A stretch of 64,000 nt of DNA from contig JAJDUP010000033.1 in assembly GCA_022826565.1 (NCBI GenBank), forward strand, positions 124,001 to 188,000, read 5' to 3'. Below are positions 1 to 8,613 of this stretch, piece by piece (the stretch's first letter is position 1; the number at the start of each line of letters is the position of its first letter). A program made the position numbers and the translations under genes. The DNA is from Gemmatimonadota bacterium (GTDB lineage: Bacteria; Gemmatimonadota; Gemmatimonadetes; Longimicrobiales; Gaopeijiaceae). The notes under the pieces are model-generated. The model worked only from the letters and a program-made list of their open reading frames with translations. It searched no databases and was not told the origin of the DNA.

Positions 1-31
1 TGCCGGGGCCCGTCCCTGTGGCGGCCGCCAT
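1..31 (-). CDS. Probable start of a second ABC permease (partial, runs off left edge)
   Basis: An ATG on the minus strand at 31-29 lies two bases beyond the TGA stop of the permease at 34-1260, and the frame stays open to the window edge for ten codons. In polyamine-type ABC operons the PotB-like permease gene is normally followed directly by a PotC-like one, so this is the expected place for it. Only position and spacing support the call; the ten residues visible carry no diagnostic motif. Confidence 0.3.
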   Translation of the reverse strand, partial: MAAATGTGPG

Positions 32-33
32 CG

Positions 34-1260
34 TCAGCTCAGCCCCATCCGCTCGACGCCCACGAGCCTGTCGTACAGCACATACAGCACCAGCACGCCG
101 AGCAGCAGCACTCCGCCCAGCGCCCCCGCGAGTCCCCAGTTCAGCGAGGTCTGCATGTGGTAGGCGATCATGCCGGAGATGAGTTGGCCGTCGCTGCCGC
201 CGACGAGCGCGGGCGTGATGTAGAAGCCGATCGCCAGGATGAAGACGAGCAGCGATCCCGCACCCACGCCGGGTAGCGACTGCGGCCAGTACACGCGCAG
301 GAAGGCCTGCCGGGGTGTGGCGCCCAGCGAGGCCGCCGCGTTCATGTGGTCGCGGGGTATGGTGCGCATGACCGAGTAGAGGGGCAGGACCATGAACGGA
401 AGCAGGACATGGGTCATGGCGACGATCGTGCCGGTCATGTTGTAGATCATGGCCAGGCGGCCATCGTCGCCGATGAGTCCCAGCGTGACGAGAAGGTCGT
501 TGATCACACCCTGGGTCTGCAGCAGCACGATCCAGGCGGTGGTCCTCACCAGCAGCGAGGTCCAGAACGGTACCAGGACCAGGACCAGGAGCAGGTTCGC
601 CCGGCGGGGCGGCGCCTGGGCGATGAGGTGCGCGATCGGGTAGCCGAGGAGGAGGCACAGGAAGGTGATGGCGCTGCTGACCAGCAAGGTGCGCCAGAAG
701 AGGCGCAGGTAGATGCGCCGTTCTTCCGGCTGGCGCGTGACCGACCCGTCGGGCAGGCGCTGCATGTCCACCGCGTTGAGGTAGTGGCGTGCCGTGAAAC
801 GCTGGCCGGTGGACTTGATCGCGTGCCAGGTCGCGGGGTCGTTCCAGGCTTCGTTGATGCCGCTGAAGACATCGCGCCACGGGCCGGCTTCGATGTCTTC
901 CAGTGCGCGGGCGGTGCGGGTGAAGACGCTGCGCATGCCACTCTGCACCCGGTTGACCCGTCCCGCGACCTGGCCCAGGGTCCGGTCCTCGCGCGCTTGA
1001 TTCAGTTCACGGGCCGCCGCCGCGTAGACGGGCTCGGGAGGCAGCCCCTCGCCGTTCCAGTCGTGCAGGAGCGACACGGTCTCCGGGAGCGCGTCCGCGA
1101 CGACGGGATCGTGGACGCTGCGCACCAGCATGGTCACCAGCGGCGCGATGAAGGTCACCCCGACGAAGAGCAGAAGCGGCGTGACCAGCCCGAACGCCCG
1201 GAGACGAGCTCCCGACCCCGGGCCTGCGGAGTAGCGCCTGGGTTGGCGTGCCCCGGTCAT
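34..1260 (-). CDS. Polyamine-type ABC transporter permease (PotB-like) with a large external loop
   Basis: Inner-membrane permease of a spermidine/putrescine-family importer, 408 residues. A hydrophobic segment lies at about residues 24-46, then a hydrophilic stretch of about 140 residues (47-185), then the usual cluster of five or so transmembrane helices to residue 397. The cytoplasmic EAA loop that docks on the ATPase is visible near residue 311 as AAASLGATPRQAF. Ordinary PotB proteins are about 280-310 residues; the excess is the loop between helix 1 and helix 2, which should face the periplasm. The start lies 4 bases after the stop of the binding-protein gene, so it belongs to the operon that begins at 4612. 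Family assignment is firm; the exact substrate is inferred. Confidence 0.88.
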   Translation of the reverse strand: MTGARQPRRYSAGPGSGARLRAFGLVTPLLLFVGVTFIAPLVTMLVRSVHDPVVADALPETVSLLHDWNGEGLPPEPVYAAAARELNQAREDRTLGQVAGRVNRVQSGMRSVFTRTARALEDIEAGPWRDVFSGINEAWNDPATWHAIKSTGQRFTARHYLNAVDMQRLPDGSVTRQPEERRIYLRLFWRTLLVSSAITFLCLLLGYPIAHLIAQAPPRRANLLLVLVLVPFWTSLLVRTTAWIVLLQTQGVINDLLVTLGLIGDDGRLAMIYNMTGTIVAMTHVLLPFMVLPLYSVMRTIPRDHMNAAASLGATPRQAFLRVYWPQSLPGVGAGSLLVFILAIGFYITPALVGGSDGQLISGMIAYHMQTSLNWGLAGALGGVLLLGVLVLYVLYDRLVGVERMGLS

Positions 1261-1264
1261 GCCC

Positions 1265-2434
1265 TCAGCGTGCCAGCCACGCGCCGAAGCGCTCGTTCAG
1301 TTCGTCCTGGTGGTCGACCCACCAGGCCCAGTCGTAGCGCAGCGCGCGCGCCGCGTTGGCGGGGCTGGCCGGCATGTGCGGCGCCATGTCCACGCCCGCC
1401 GCCAGATGGGTGGTCACGAGCGGCATGCCCGACTTGCGCGTGGGCGAGTACGAGATCCGGCGGGCGATCCCGGCCAACACGTCGGCGCTGGTGGCGAAGG
1501 CCACATACTCCAGGGCTTCGTCGAGCCTGCGCGTCCCCGCGACGATCCCAAGCTGCCCAAAAGCGAGCAACTGCGCGTCCCAGACGATCACGAAGGGCTG
1601 GTCCTCCAGCACCTGCGCGTGGGTGACGCGTCCGTTGTACGCCGTGCTCATGACCACTTCACCATCCGCCAGCATCTGTTGCGGCTGGGCTCCGGCCTCC
1701 CACCAGATGACCTCGTCCCTGATCGTCTCGAGTTTGCGGAAGGCCCGGTCGATCCCCTCCGGCCTGTCCAGCGTGGCGTAGACCTCATCGAGCGGCACGC
1801 CGTCGGCGACCAGCGCAAATTCCAGGTTCCCCTGGGCGATGCGCCGCATGCCGCGGCGGCCGGGGAATCTCTCCAGGTCGAAGAAGTCCGCCATGGTAGT
1901 GGGCATTTCACCCGGGATGTGGTCGCTGTTGTATGCGTAGACGGTGGACCCGTAAATGAAAGGCGCTCCGCACCCGACCTGGGTCTCATCAACGAAGTCA
2001 TCTGCTGCGGGGGTTCCGTCCGGCCCGTGTGGCAGCGAACTGATGTCGATCGGCTCCAGCAGTCCCTCCTCGCAGGCGAGCACGGCGTCGGAGATCTCCA
2101 GGCCGACCACGTCCCAGTGGATGTTGCCGATCTCCACCTGGGGGCGGATCTGGGCCAGGCCGCCGTTGTAGTCCTCGACGTCGACACGGATGCCGGTGGC
2201 CTCGGAGAACGGAGCGATGGCGGCCTCGTACACGGCCCGGCCATAGGAGCCGCCCCAGGACACGACGGTGAGCGACTGCGCATCGCCGTGGGCCGGTGTC
2301 GTGGCCGTCAGGGTCGCCGCGAGGGTCAGCGCCGCCGCGGCCGGGAAGCGTCGGCCGAGCACGGCAAGAGGCCAGGCGGACTTCACGATTGCCGCCTGCC
2401 GTCCGGCTCGGGCGCGGTTCGTCGCGCTGGTCAT
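1265..2434 (-). CDS. ABC transporter substrate-binding protein, PotD type (second of tandem pair)
   Basis: Periplasmic solute-binding protein of 389 residues from the PotD/polyamine-binding family. The N terminus carries a hydrophobic signal (AAAALTLAATLTAT) and the mature part begins near QSLTVVSWGGSYGRAV, the classic opening strand of this family. It is closely similar along its length to the protein encoded at 2439-3515, sharing the opening block, FFDLERFPGRRGMRR and the C-terminal ALRYDW segment, so the two are tandem duplicates. It sits 4 bases after the upstream copy and 4 bases before the permease. Its N-terminal leader is longer than that of its partner, so the true start may lie further inside. 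Confidence 0.88.
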   Translation of the reverse strand: MTSATNRARAGRQAAIVKSAWPLAVLGRRFPAAAALTLAATLTATTPAHGDAQSLTVVSWGGSYGRAVYEAAIAPFSEATGIRVDVEDYNGGLAQIRPQVEIGNIHWDVVGLEISDAVLACEEGLLEPIDISSLPHGPDGTPAADDFVDETQVGCGAPFIYGSTVYAYNSDHIPGEMPTTMADFFDLERFPGRRGMRRIAQGNLEFALVADGVPLDEVYATLDRPEGIDRAFRKLETIRDEVIWWEAGAQPQQMLADGEVVMSTAYNGRVTHAQVLEDQPFVIVWDAQLLAFGQLGIVAGTRRLDEALEYVAFATSADVLAGIARRISYSPTRKSGMPLVTTHLAAGVDMAPHMPASPANAARALRYDWAWWVDHQDELNERFGAWLAR

Positions 2435-2438
2435 CGCC

Positions 2439-3515
2439 TCACCGCACCAGCCAGGCGCTGAAGCGCTCGTTCAGTTCATCCTGGTTGTCGACCCACCACT
2501 CCCAGTCGTAGCGCAGTGCCCGAGCTGCGTTCTCGGGATTCGCCGGCATGTGCGGCTGCATGTCGATCCCCGCCACCACGTGGGTCGTCACCAGCGGCAT
2601 GCCGGACCTGCGTGCGGGCGAATAGGAGATGCGCCTGCCGATCCGCGCCATCGACTCGGCGCTGGTAGAGAAGGCGACGTAGCGGAGCGCCGCTTCGAGC
2701 CGGGGCGTCCCCGCAACGATCCCCACCTGCCCCACGTCGAGCAGCTGTCCGTCCCAGACGATCACGAGGGGCTGGTTCTCCAGGATCTGCGCGTTGAAGA
2801 TGCGGCCGTTGTACGCGGTGCTCATGACCACTTCGCCGTCGGCCAGCATCTGCGGCGGCTGTGCTCCCGCCTCCCACCAGACCACCTCGTCCTTGATGGT
2901 CTCCAGCTTGGCGAAGGCCCGATCCAGGCCCGCCGGCGTGTCCAGAGTGGCGTACACCTCGTCGAGCGGCACGCCGTCGGCGATCAAGGCGAATTCGAGG
3001 TTGACCTGCGGCACGCGCCGCATCCCGCGGCGGCCGGGGAACCTCTCCAGGTCGAAGAAGTCAGCCATGGTGGCGGGCTTGGTGCCGGCGATGTTCTCGT
3101 CGTTGTACGCGTAGACCGTGGACCAGTACAGATTGCCCACCCCGCACTCGGTCTGGGCCTCGGCGACGAAGTCCTCGGCCGCGGGCGTCCCGTCGGCGCC
3201 CGGGGGCAGATCGTCGATGTCGATCAGCTCGAGCAGCCCCTCGTCGCAGCCCCGCACCGCATCGGCGATCTCGAGGTCCACCACGTCCCAGTGGATGTTG
3301 CCGATGTCCACCTGGGCCCGGATCTGGGCCAGGCCGCCGTTGTAGTCCTCGATGTTGAGGCGGATGCCGGTGGCCTCGGTGAACGGGATGTTGGCGCCCT
3401 CGTTGACCGCACGGCCGTAGGAGCCGCCCCAGGAGACTACGGTGAGGGATTGGGCAAAGGCCGGCTGCCCCCAGGCGGACACCGCCATCGTCGCGAGCAG
3501 GATCATTCGGTTCAT
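2439..3515 (-). CDS. ABC transporter substrate-binding protein, PotD type (first of tandem pair)
   Basis: Periplasmic solute-binding protein of 358 residues, PotD-like. A standard signal peptide ([21 protein letters not shown]) precedes the mature start QSLTVVSWGG. The start is supported by a GAGG ribosome-binding site 6 bases upstream. The ATG overlaps the stop of the ATPase gene by 4 bases (ATGA), so translation of ATPase and receptor is probably coupled. Two binding proteins for one permease/ATPase set suggest widened or alternative substrate range, for example two polyamines or related cations; that is inference. The protein most resembles its neighbour at 1265-2434. Confidence 0.9.
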   Translation of the reverse strand: MNRMILLATMAVSAWGQPAFAQSLTVVSWGGSYGRAVNEGANIPFTEATGIRLNIEDYNGGLAQIRAQVDIGNIHWDVVDLEIADAVRGCDEGLLELIDIDDLPPGADGTPAAEDFVAEAQTECGVGNLYWSTVYAYNDENIAGTKPATMADFFDLERFPGRRGMRRVPQVNLEFALIADGVPLDEVYATLDTPAGLDRAFAKLETIKDEVVWWEAGAQPPQMLADGEVVMSTAYNGRIFNAQILENQPLVIVWDGQLLDVGQVGIVAGTPRLEAALRYVAFSTSAESMARIGRRISYSPARRSGMPLVTTHVVAGIDMQPHMPANPENAARALRYDWEWWVDNQDELNERFSAWLVR

Positions 3516-4612
3516 TCCGTACCTCTTTCATGGTTCAATGCACGGCAGTCGCTGACCGTCCACCCGAGGCGCACGGTGTCGCCCACAAGCAGGCCGCCGT
3601 GCCCCAGGACGTTCGGGATCGTGACGATGAAATCCCGCCGGCCGCACGCGGACAGTCTGATGCGCAGGTGATCACCCAGGAACGTCATGTCCACCACCAC
3701 CGCGGTGACCTCGTTCGTGTAGCGCCCCTCCTCGGGATCGATCGCGATCCGCTCGGGACGGATCGACAGCGTCACCTCGTCCCCCTCGGCGCACTCGACG
3801 ACCCGCAGAGCACGAACCCGCTCGCCGCCGGTCTCGACCTCGCATACATCCCCGTCGAGGAGCCGCGTGACCCGGCCGTGCAACCGGTTGTTCTCGCCGA
3901 TGAAGCTGGCCACGAACGCTCGCTCCGGCTCCTCGTACAGCCCCTCGGGCGCCGCGATCTGCTCCACCACCCCGCCCCGCAGCACGGCGATCCGGTCCGA
4001 CATCACCATCGCTTCCTGCTGGTCGTGCGTGACGTAGACGACGGTCACCCCCAGCGTCTGGTGGATCCTGCGGATCTCGTACTGCATCTCTTCGCGGAGG
4101 CTGCGGTCCAGCGCCCCGAGCGGCTCGTCCATCAGCACGAGGCTGGGCTCGAATACCAGTGCGCGGGCGATCGCCACCCGCTGCTGCTGGCCGCCCGAAA
4201 GCTGGCCGGGGCGCCGGTCGGCGAAGCCCTCCAGCCGGACCAGCCGCAGCGCGCGGTCGACACGCTCGCGGCACTCGTCCGGCGCCAGCCCCCGCACTTC
4301 GAGGGGAAAGGCGAGGTTGCCGCCCACCGTCATGTGCGGGAAGAGGGCGTAGTTCTGGAAGACCATGCCGATGCCGCGCTTGCGGGCCGGCAGATTCTGG
4401 ATGGGCCGCCCCTCCAGCCGGATCTCGCCCGCCGTAGGCGCCTGAAACCCCGCCAGCATCATCAGGATCGTGGTCTTGCCCGATCCCGACGGCCCGAGGA
4501 GCGTGACGAACTCGCCGGTGCGGATCCGCAGGTTCAGATCCTCGACGACGAGCGTACGGCCGTCGTAGCTCTTGCTGACGCCGTCGAATTCGACGTGGAT
4601 GCCTTCGGTCAC
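3512..4612 (-). CDS. Polyamine-type ABC transporter ATP-binding protein (PotA-like)
   Basis: Cytoplasmic ATPase of 366 residues that powers the importer encoded downstream. Walker A is GPSGSGKTT at residues 40-48, the signature is [15 protein letters not shown], Walker B is [12 protein letters not shown] and the switch histidine is in VTHDQ. A C-terminal TOBE-like domain (about residues 240-360) is typical of PotA and related CUT1/polyamine ATPases. It uses a GTG start without an obvious ribosome-binding site and is the first gene of the five-gene minus-strand operon. The 105 bases upstream separate it from the DUF885 gene. Confidence 0.92.
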   Translation of the reverse strand: MTEGIHVEFDGVSKSYDGRTLVVEDLNLRIRTGEFVTLLGPSGSGKTTILMMLAGFQAPTAGEIRLEGRPIQNLPARKRGIGMVFQNYALFPHMTVGGNLAFPLEVRGLAPDECRERVDRALRLVRLEGFADRRPGQLSGGQQQRVAIARALVFEPSLVLMDEPLGALDRSLREEMQYEIRRIHQTLGVTVVYVTHDQQEAMVMSDRIAVLRGGVVEQIAAPEGLYEEPERAFVASFIGENNRLHGRVTRLLDGDVCEVETGGERVRALRVVECAEGDEVTLSIRPERIAIDPEEGRYTNEVTAVVVDMTFLGDHLRIRLSACGRRDFIVTIPNVLGHGGLLVGDTVRLGWTVSDCRALNHERGTE

Positions 4613-4717
4613 GAGACGCTCGGCGGCATGGTCAGACCCACCGGGGGCCGGGAGGCAGAGCGGGAGGGGGGAAAAGGGGACATTCGGCTGCGCTTGAGGT
4701 CTATGGGTGGGTGAGTT

Positions 4718-6538
4718 TCAGGAGGCCGAAGCGGCGCGCTCCTCTTCGATGAAACGGTCGATGTGGCTCTCCAGCACGGCGATCGGCAGCGAACCGGGCC
4801 CGAGCACGGCCTCGTGGAAGCGCCGCAGGTCGAAATCATCCCCGAGCTCCGCCTCCGCCTTGCGCCGCAGCCCCAGGATCGCGCGCTTGCCCATCTGGTA
4901 GCCGAGCGCCTGTCCCCACATGTCTGTCGAGTAGCGCAGGGACTCCGACGCGATCTGGGTCTCGGAGTCGAAGATGTGGTCGCGCATGTACTGGCGGCCC
5001 TCTTCCAGCGTCCAGCCGAGGAGGTTCATCCCCGTGTCGACGACGAGCCGGGTCGCGACGAAGATCTCCATCATGTAGGCGCCGTACTCGCTGAGGGGGT
5101 CGTCGGCGAGGAAGCCGGAGTCGATGCCCAGGAAGGTCGAATACATGCCCCACCCTTCCGTGTAGGCCGTGTGCATTCCGTTGCGCCGCACGGCGGGCAG
5201 GGCCTCGTTGGCATACTGGCGGGTGATGTGGAAGTGGTGCCCCGGGAAGAGCTCGTGCAGCGAGATGCCCGCGTAGGTCAGCCAGCTGCGCTTGTCGAGG
5301 TCGGAGCCGTTGAAGTTGTAGTAGCCCACCGGGTCGTTGGGGGTGGGCGGATTGTAGTAGCCGAAGGTCTGGGAGCCCTCCAGCGCCGGGTCGAGGCGCC
5401 GGGCGCCAAACGGGGCGTCGGGCTTGGTGAGGAAGAACTCGTCGGCGCGCTCGAAGAACCTCCGGGACGGCGAATCGAACCGCTCCGCGACCTCTTCCAC
5501 GGAGGCCGGAAAGTAATCCGGATTGGTCGGGATATGCCGCCGGAAGTCGTCGATCGACCCCTCGAAACCGATGCGTGCCTGCACGGCGAGCATCTGCTCC
5601 TCGATCTCGGCGACGTTCTGCAGGCCGATCTCGTGGATCTCCTCCGGGGTGATGTCCATGGTGGTGTGGTAGCGCACCAGGTAGCGGTAGGCCGCTTCGC
5701 CGCCGGGCTGCCGCGACAGGCCCACCTCGGGCCGCGCGGCGGCGCGGTAGTCACCGTCGAGGAAGGCGGCCAGGCGGTCGAGCGCGGGGTTGACTTCGTC
5801 CTCGACGATGCGGGCGGCCTCGGCCAGGAAGGCGGCGGCGCTCTCACCCGCGTCCGCACCTTCGCCCTCCGCCCCGAGGCGGGCTTCCGCCACCGCGAAC
5901 GGACCGGTGGAAAACGGGGCGGAACTCGCGCGAACGATCCCCACCACGGCGTCCATGTTGGGTTGCGGGACGACGATGCCCCGCTCCATCTGGCCGCGGG
6001 CGTGCGATTCAACGAAGCCGACCGCGCCCGGCACCTGGGCAAGGAGCCCGAGGTACTCCGCGCGGCCCTGCTCGCTGGCGACCGGCACCATGCCGAAGAG
6101 CTGGCGCAGGCTGCCGATCGGGGAGGAATAGGGGGTGAGGACGTTGGTGACGACCCAGTAATGCTCCAGTCCCTCGATGGTGAGTGCGGCGCGGCGCTGC
6201 AGGACTTCCCAGGTGATTCTGTCGTCGGCGCCGAGGGCGTCCAGGTCGATCGCATCGAGGCGGTCGAGGACGGCGCGGCTGAAGTCGGCGTCGGCCTGGG
6301 CGCGTGCGAGGGTGGGTATGGGAAGCTCGTCGAGAGGCAGGCCCTCGCGCACCCGGGCCCGGAAATCGACCTCGAGCTGGCGCTGCCAGACGTCTTCGGC
6401 GACTGCGGCGAGGTCGGCGGCATGGTTGGGCGCGGGCGCGTCCGCGCAGGACAGGGCCCCGGCCAGGAGCAACGGTGCGGCGACTGCGCGAGTCCGCGGA
6501 GGCTTCGGAGGCAGGGGGGGCACGATCGGTGACTGCAC
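4718..6538 (-). CDS. DUF885 family lipoprotein, probable zinc peptidase
   Basis: Exported enzyme of 606 residues from the DUF885 family of putative metallopeptidases. I place the start at GTG 6538 because GGAGGAA stands 8 bases upstream and the product then opens with a lipoprotein signal ending in LLLAGALSC. The frame stays open further upstream, but that part is antisense-like Arg/Gly-rich noise over ricT. The family's HELxPGHH signature is present (SLHELFPGHHFHITR), followed by AYTEGWGMYSTFLG, both involved in metal binding in this family. The start lies two bases after the ricT stop, so it is the last gene of an accA-ricT-DUF885 unit. Substrate unknown. Confidence 0.9.
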   Translation of the reverse strand: MQSPIVPPLPPKPPRTRAVAAPLLLAGALSCADAPAPNHAADLAAVAEDVWQRQLEVDFRARVREGLPLDELPIPTLARAQADADFSRAVLDRLDAIDLDALGADDRITWEVLQRRAALTIEGLEHYWVVTNVLTPYSSPIGSLRQLFGMVPVASEQGRAEYLGLLAQVPGAVGFVESHARGQMERGIVVPQPNMDAVVGIVRASSAPFSTGPFAVAEARLGAEGEGADAGESAAAFLAEAARIVEDEVNPALDRLAAFLDGDYRAAARPEVGLSRQPGGEAAYRYLVRYHTTMDITPEEIHEIGLQNVAEIEEQMLAVQARIGFEGSIDDFRRHIPTNPDYFPASVEEVAERFDSPSRRFFERADEFFLTKPDAPFGARRLDPALEGSQTFGYYNPPTPNDPVGYYNFNGSDLDKRSWLTYAGISLHELFPGHHFHITRQYANEALPAVRRNGMHTAYTEGWGMYSTFLGIDSGFLADDPLSEYGAYMMEIFVATRLVVDTGMNLLGWTLEEGRQYMRDHIFDSETQIASESLRYSTDMWGQALGYQMGKRAILGLRRKAEAELGDDFDLRRFHEAVLGPGSLPIAVLESHIDRFIEEERAASAS

Positions 6539-6540
6539 TC

Positions 6541-7377
6541 TTAGTTCCTCCGGCGTGAGACCATCTCCCGTTTCAACTCGGCGACCGTGACGGTGCGATG
6601 ACCGCCCTCGCCGTCCCGAAGTGTAATCGTGTCGTTGAAGATGTTCACGCTCACGACCCTCTCCGGCCCCTTCTGGGTCTTGAGCATGCGTCCCTCGCGC
6701 GGGAACTTGCGCCGTGCCTCGACATAGCTGTCGTGCTCGTACATCAGGCAGCACATCAGGCGGCCGCAGCAGCCAGAAATCTGCGCGGGGTTGAGGGAGA
6801 GACGCTGGTCCTTCGCGAGCTGCAGACTGACCGGCTTCAGCTCCGGCAGCCAGGTCGAGCAGCACAGTTCGCGCCCGCACCGCCCCACGCCCCCCAGCAG
6901 CGCGGCTTCGTCCCTCACCCCGATCTGCTTGAGCTCGATGCGGGTGCGGAAGGCGCGGGCCAGGTCACGCACCAGCGCGCGGAAATCGACGCGCTTCTCG
7001 GCGGTGAAATAGACGATCAGCTTCTTGCGGTCGAACTGCCACTCGGTCTCCGTGACCTTCATCTTCAACTTGTGCCGGGCCACATGCCGGCGCGTTTCAC
7101 GGCGTGCGCGCCGCTCGTCTTCGGCCTTGTGGCGCGCCCGGTAGAGCTCGTCGGCGCTGGCAACCCGCAGCACGCGCTGCGATGGTGTCGGGGTCGCGCA
7201 TCCGCCCGACGACGAGCACTTCCGCTCGGCGATCGTACCCACGGCGGTGACCTGTCCGAGGTCCTCGCCGCGGTCCGCCTGCACGAGGACGCCGTCGCCC
7301 GGCGCCAGATCGAATCCGTCGAACCGGTAGTATCCCCGGCGCGTACCCTTGAAGGTGACTTCCGCGAACCCGGGCAT
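6541..7377 (-). CDS. ricT: RicT/YaaT-like PSP1-domain protein with Fe-S type cysteines
   Basis: A 278-residue PSP1 C-terminal domain protein. In Bacillus, RicT (YaaT) forms an Fe-S containing complex with RicA and RicF that affects RNA processing by RNase Y, sporulation and competence. The cysteine pattern is intact: C167 and C172-C173 (GRCGRELCCSTWLPE), then C203-C204 and C209-C210 (SGCCGRLMCCLMYEH). Extra cysteines at 54 and 60 occur in the N-terminal part. The ATG at 7377 follows the accA stop by two bases, so translation is probably coupled. A much longer frame extends upstream to 10242, but its extra part is antisense to other genes. Confidence 0.88.
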   Translation of the reverse strand: MPGFAEVTFKGTRRGYYRFDGFDLAPGDGVLVQADRGEDLGQVTAVGTIAERKCSSSGGCATPTPSQRVLRVASADELYRARHKAEDERRARRETRRHVARHKLKMKVTETEWQFDRKKLIVYFTAEKRVDFRALVRDLARAFRTRIELKQIGVRDEAALLGGVGRCGRELCCSTWLPELKPVSLQLAKDQRLSLNPAQISGCCGRLMCCLMYEHDSYVEARRKFPREGRMLKTQKGPERVVSVNIFNDTITLRDGEGGHRTVTVAELKREMVSRRRN

Positions 7378-7379
7378 CG

Positions 7380-8342
7380 CTAGGGCTCGATCCAGGCGCC
7401 CATGGCCTCGTATTTGGCCCAACGCTCGGTGAGCAGCGTGTCGACTTCCCGCGTGTCGAGGTCGTCGAGGTGGCGGACCACGGTTTCGGCCACGCTGCTC
7501 ATCGTGGCCTTCGGGTCTGCGTGCGCGCCGCCGGCCGGCTCGTCGATGACCTCGTCGGCCACGCCCAGCGCGAACAGGTCGGACGAGGTGAGCCGCAGGG
7601 CCCGCGCCGCCTCGGAACGCTTCTCGGCCGAGCGCCACAGAATGGCCGCGCACCCTTCCGGCGAGATCACCGAGTAGACCGAGTGCTCGAGGAGCAGGAT
7701 CCGATCGGTGACGCCCAGCGCGAGCGCGCCGCCCGATCCGCCCTCTCCGATCACGACCGAGATGGTCGGCACCCGCAGGCGGGACATCTCGCGCAGGTTG
7801 GTCGCAATCGCCTCCGCCTGGCCGCGCTCCTCGGCGCCGAAGCCCGGGTATGCGCCCGGCGTGTCGATCAGGGTGACCACCGGCTTGCCGAACTTCTCGG
7901 CCATCCGCATCAGCCGGAGCGCCTTGCGGTATCCTTCCGGGTGCGGCATCCCGAAGTTGCGCTTCAGGTTGTCCTTCATGTCCCGGCCCTTCTGGTGGCC
8001 GATGACCATGACGGACCGCCCTTCCAGCCTCGCCCATCCGCCGACGATCGCCTCGTCGTTGCGGAAGCGCCGGTCTCCCTTCAGCTCGAACCAGTCCGTG
8101 AAGACGGCGCCGATGTAGTCGAGCGTGTAGGGACGGCGTGGATGGCGCGCGACCTGCACCTGCTCCATCGGGTCCAGGTTGCGGTAGGTCTCCTCGCGGA
8201 GCACGTCGAGCTTGGCGGAAAGGACCCGGAGTTCGTCGGCGACGTCCAGCCCCCGCTTGCCCGCCATCTCGCGCAGGCGAGCGATCTGGCTCTCTATCTC
8301 GACAATGTCGCGCTCGAATCCGAAGTGCGCGGCAGATGACAT
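7380..8342 (-). CDS. accA: Acetyl-CoA carboxylase carboxyltransferase subunit alpha
   Basis: Alpha subunit of the carboxyltransferase of acetyl-CoA carboxylase, making malonyl-CoA for fatty-acid synthesis. At 320 residues it has the family's usual size. The N-terminal helical region (FERDIVEIESQIARLREMA) and the crotonase-like core with LIDTPGAYPGFGAEERGQ and IGEGGSGGALALGV are clear. GGAGG lies 6 bases before the ATG. It is the first gene of a minus-strand unit with ricT and the DUF885 lipoprotein and is divergent from the amidohydrolase at 8614. Confidence 0.96.
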   Translation of the reverse strand: MSSAAHFGFERDIVEIESQIARLREMAGKRGLDVADELRVLSAKLDVLREETYRNLDPMEQVQVARHPRRPYTLDYIGAVFTDWFELKGDRRFRNDEAIVGGWARLEGRSVMVIGHQKGRDMKDNLKRNFGMPHPEGYRKALRLMRMAEKFGKPVVTLIDTPGAYPGFGAEERGQAEAIATNLREMSRLRVPTISVVIGEGGSGGALALGVTDRILLLEHSVYSVISPEGCAAILWRSAEKRSEAARALRLTSSDLFALGVADEVIDEPAGGAHADPKATMSSVAETVVRHLDDLDTREVDTLLTERWAKYEAMGAWIEP

Positions 8343-8613
8343 TGTTGACCTCCTCGAATATGTACTTCAGGCCTGCCTGGGCCAGGCCGGAACTGTAACC
8401 CAATATGATAGATCCGCTTGGCGGAGCGCCGCCAGCCCGTGAAGGCGCGGCCGGGCCGCGGTCTGCGGGCTCGGTCCGACCGGTCCGGGCCGACGCCGCA
8501 ATCGCGTCAACCCGTTGATCGGGTGTGGATTGGAGGGCGGTGCATTTGCAGCGGCGGCCTCCCGGGTCAATGATGTGGGCGGGACTCAACGCTGGACGAG
8601 GGAGATGCGCGGC

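Noticed and set aside
346-1626. Long plus-strand frame opposite the permease
   Set aside because: It is a GC-rich shadow of a clear permease and receptor gene, with no domain and highly charged composition.
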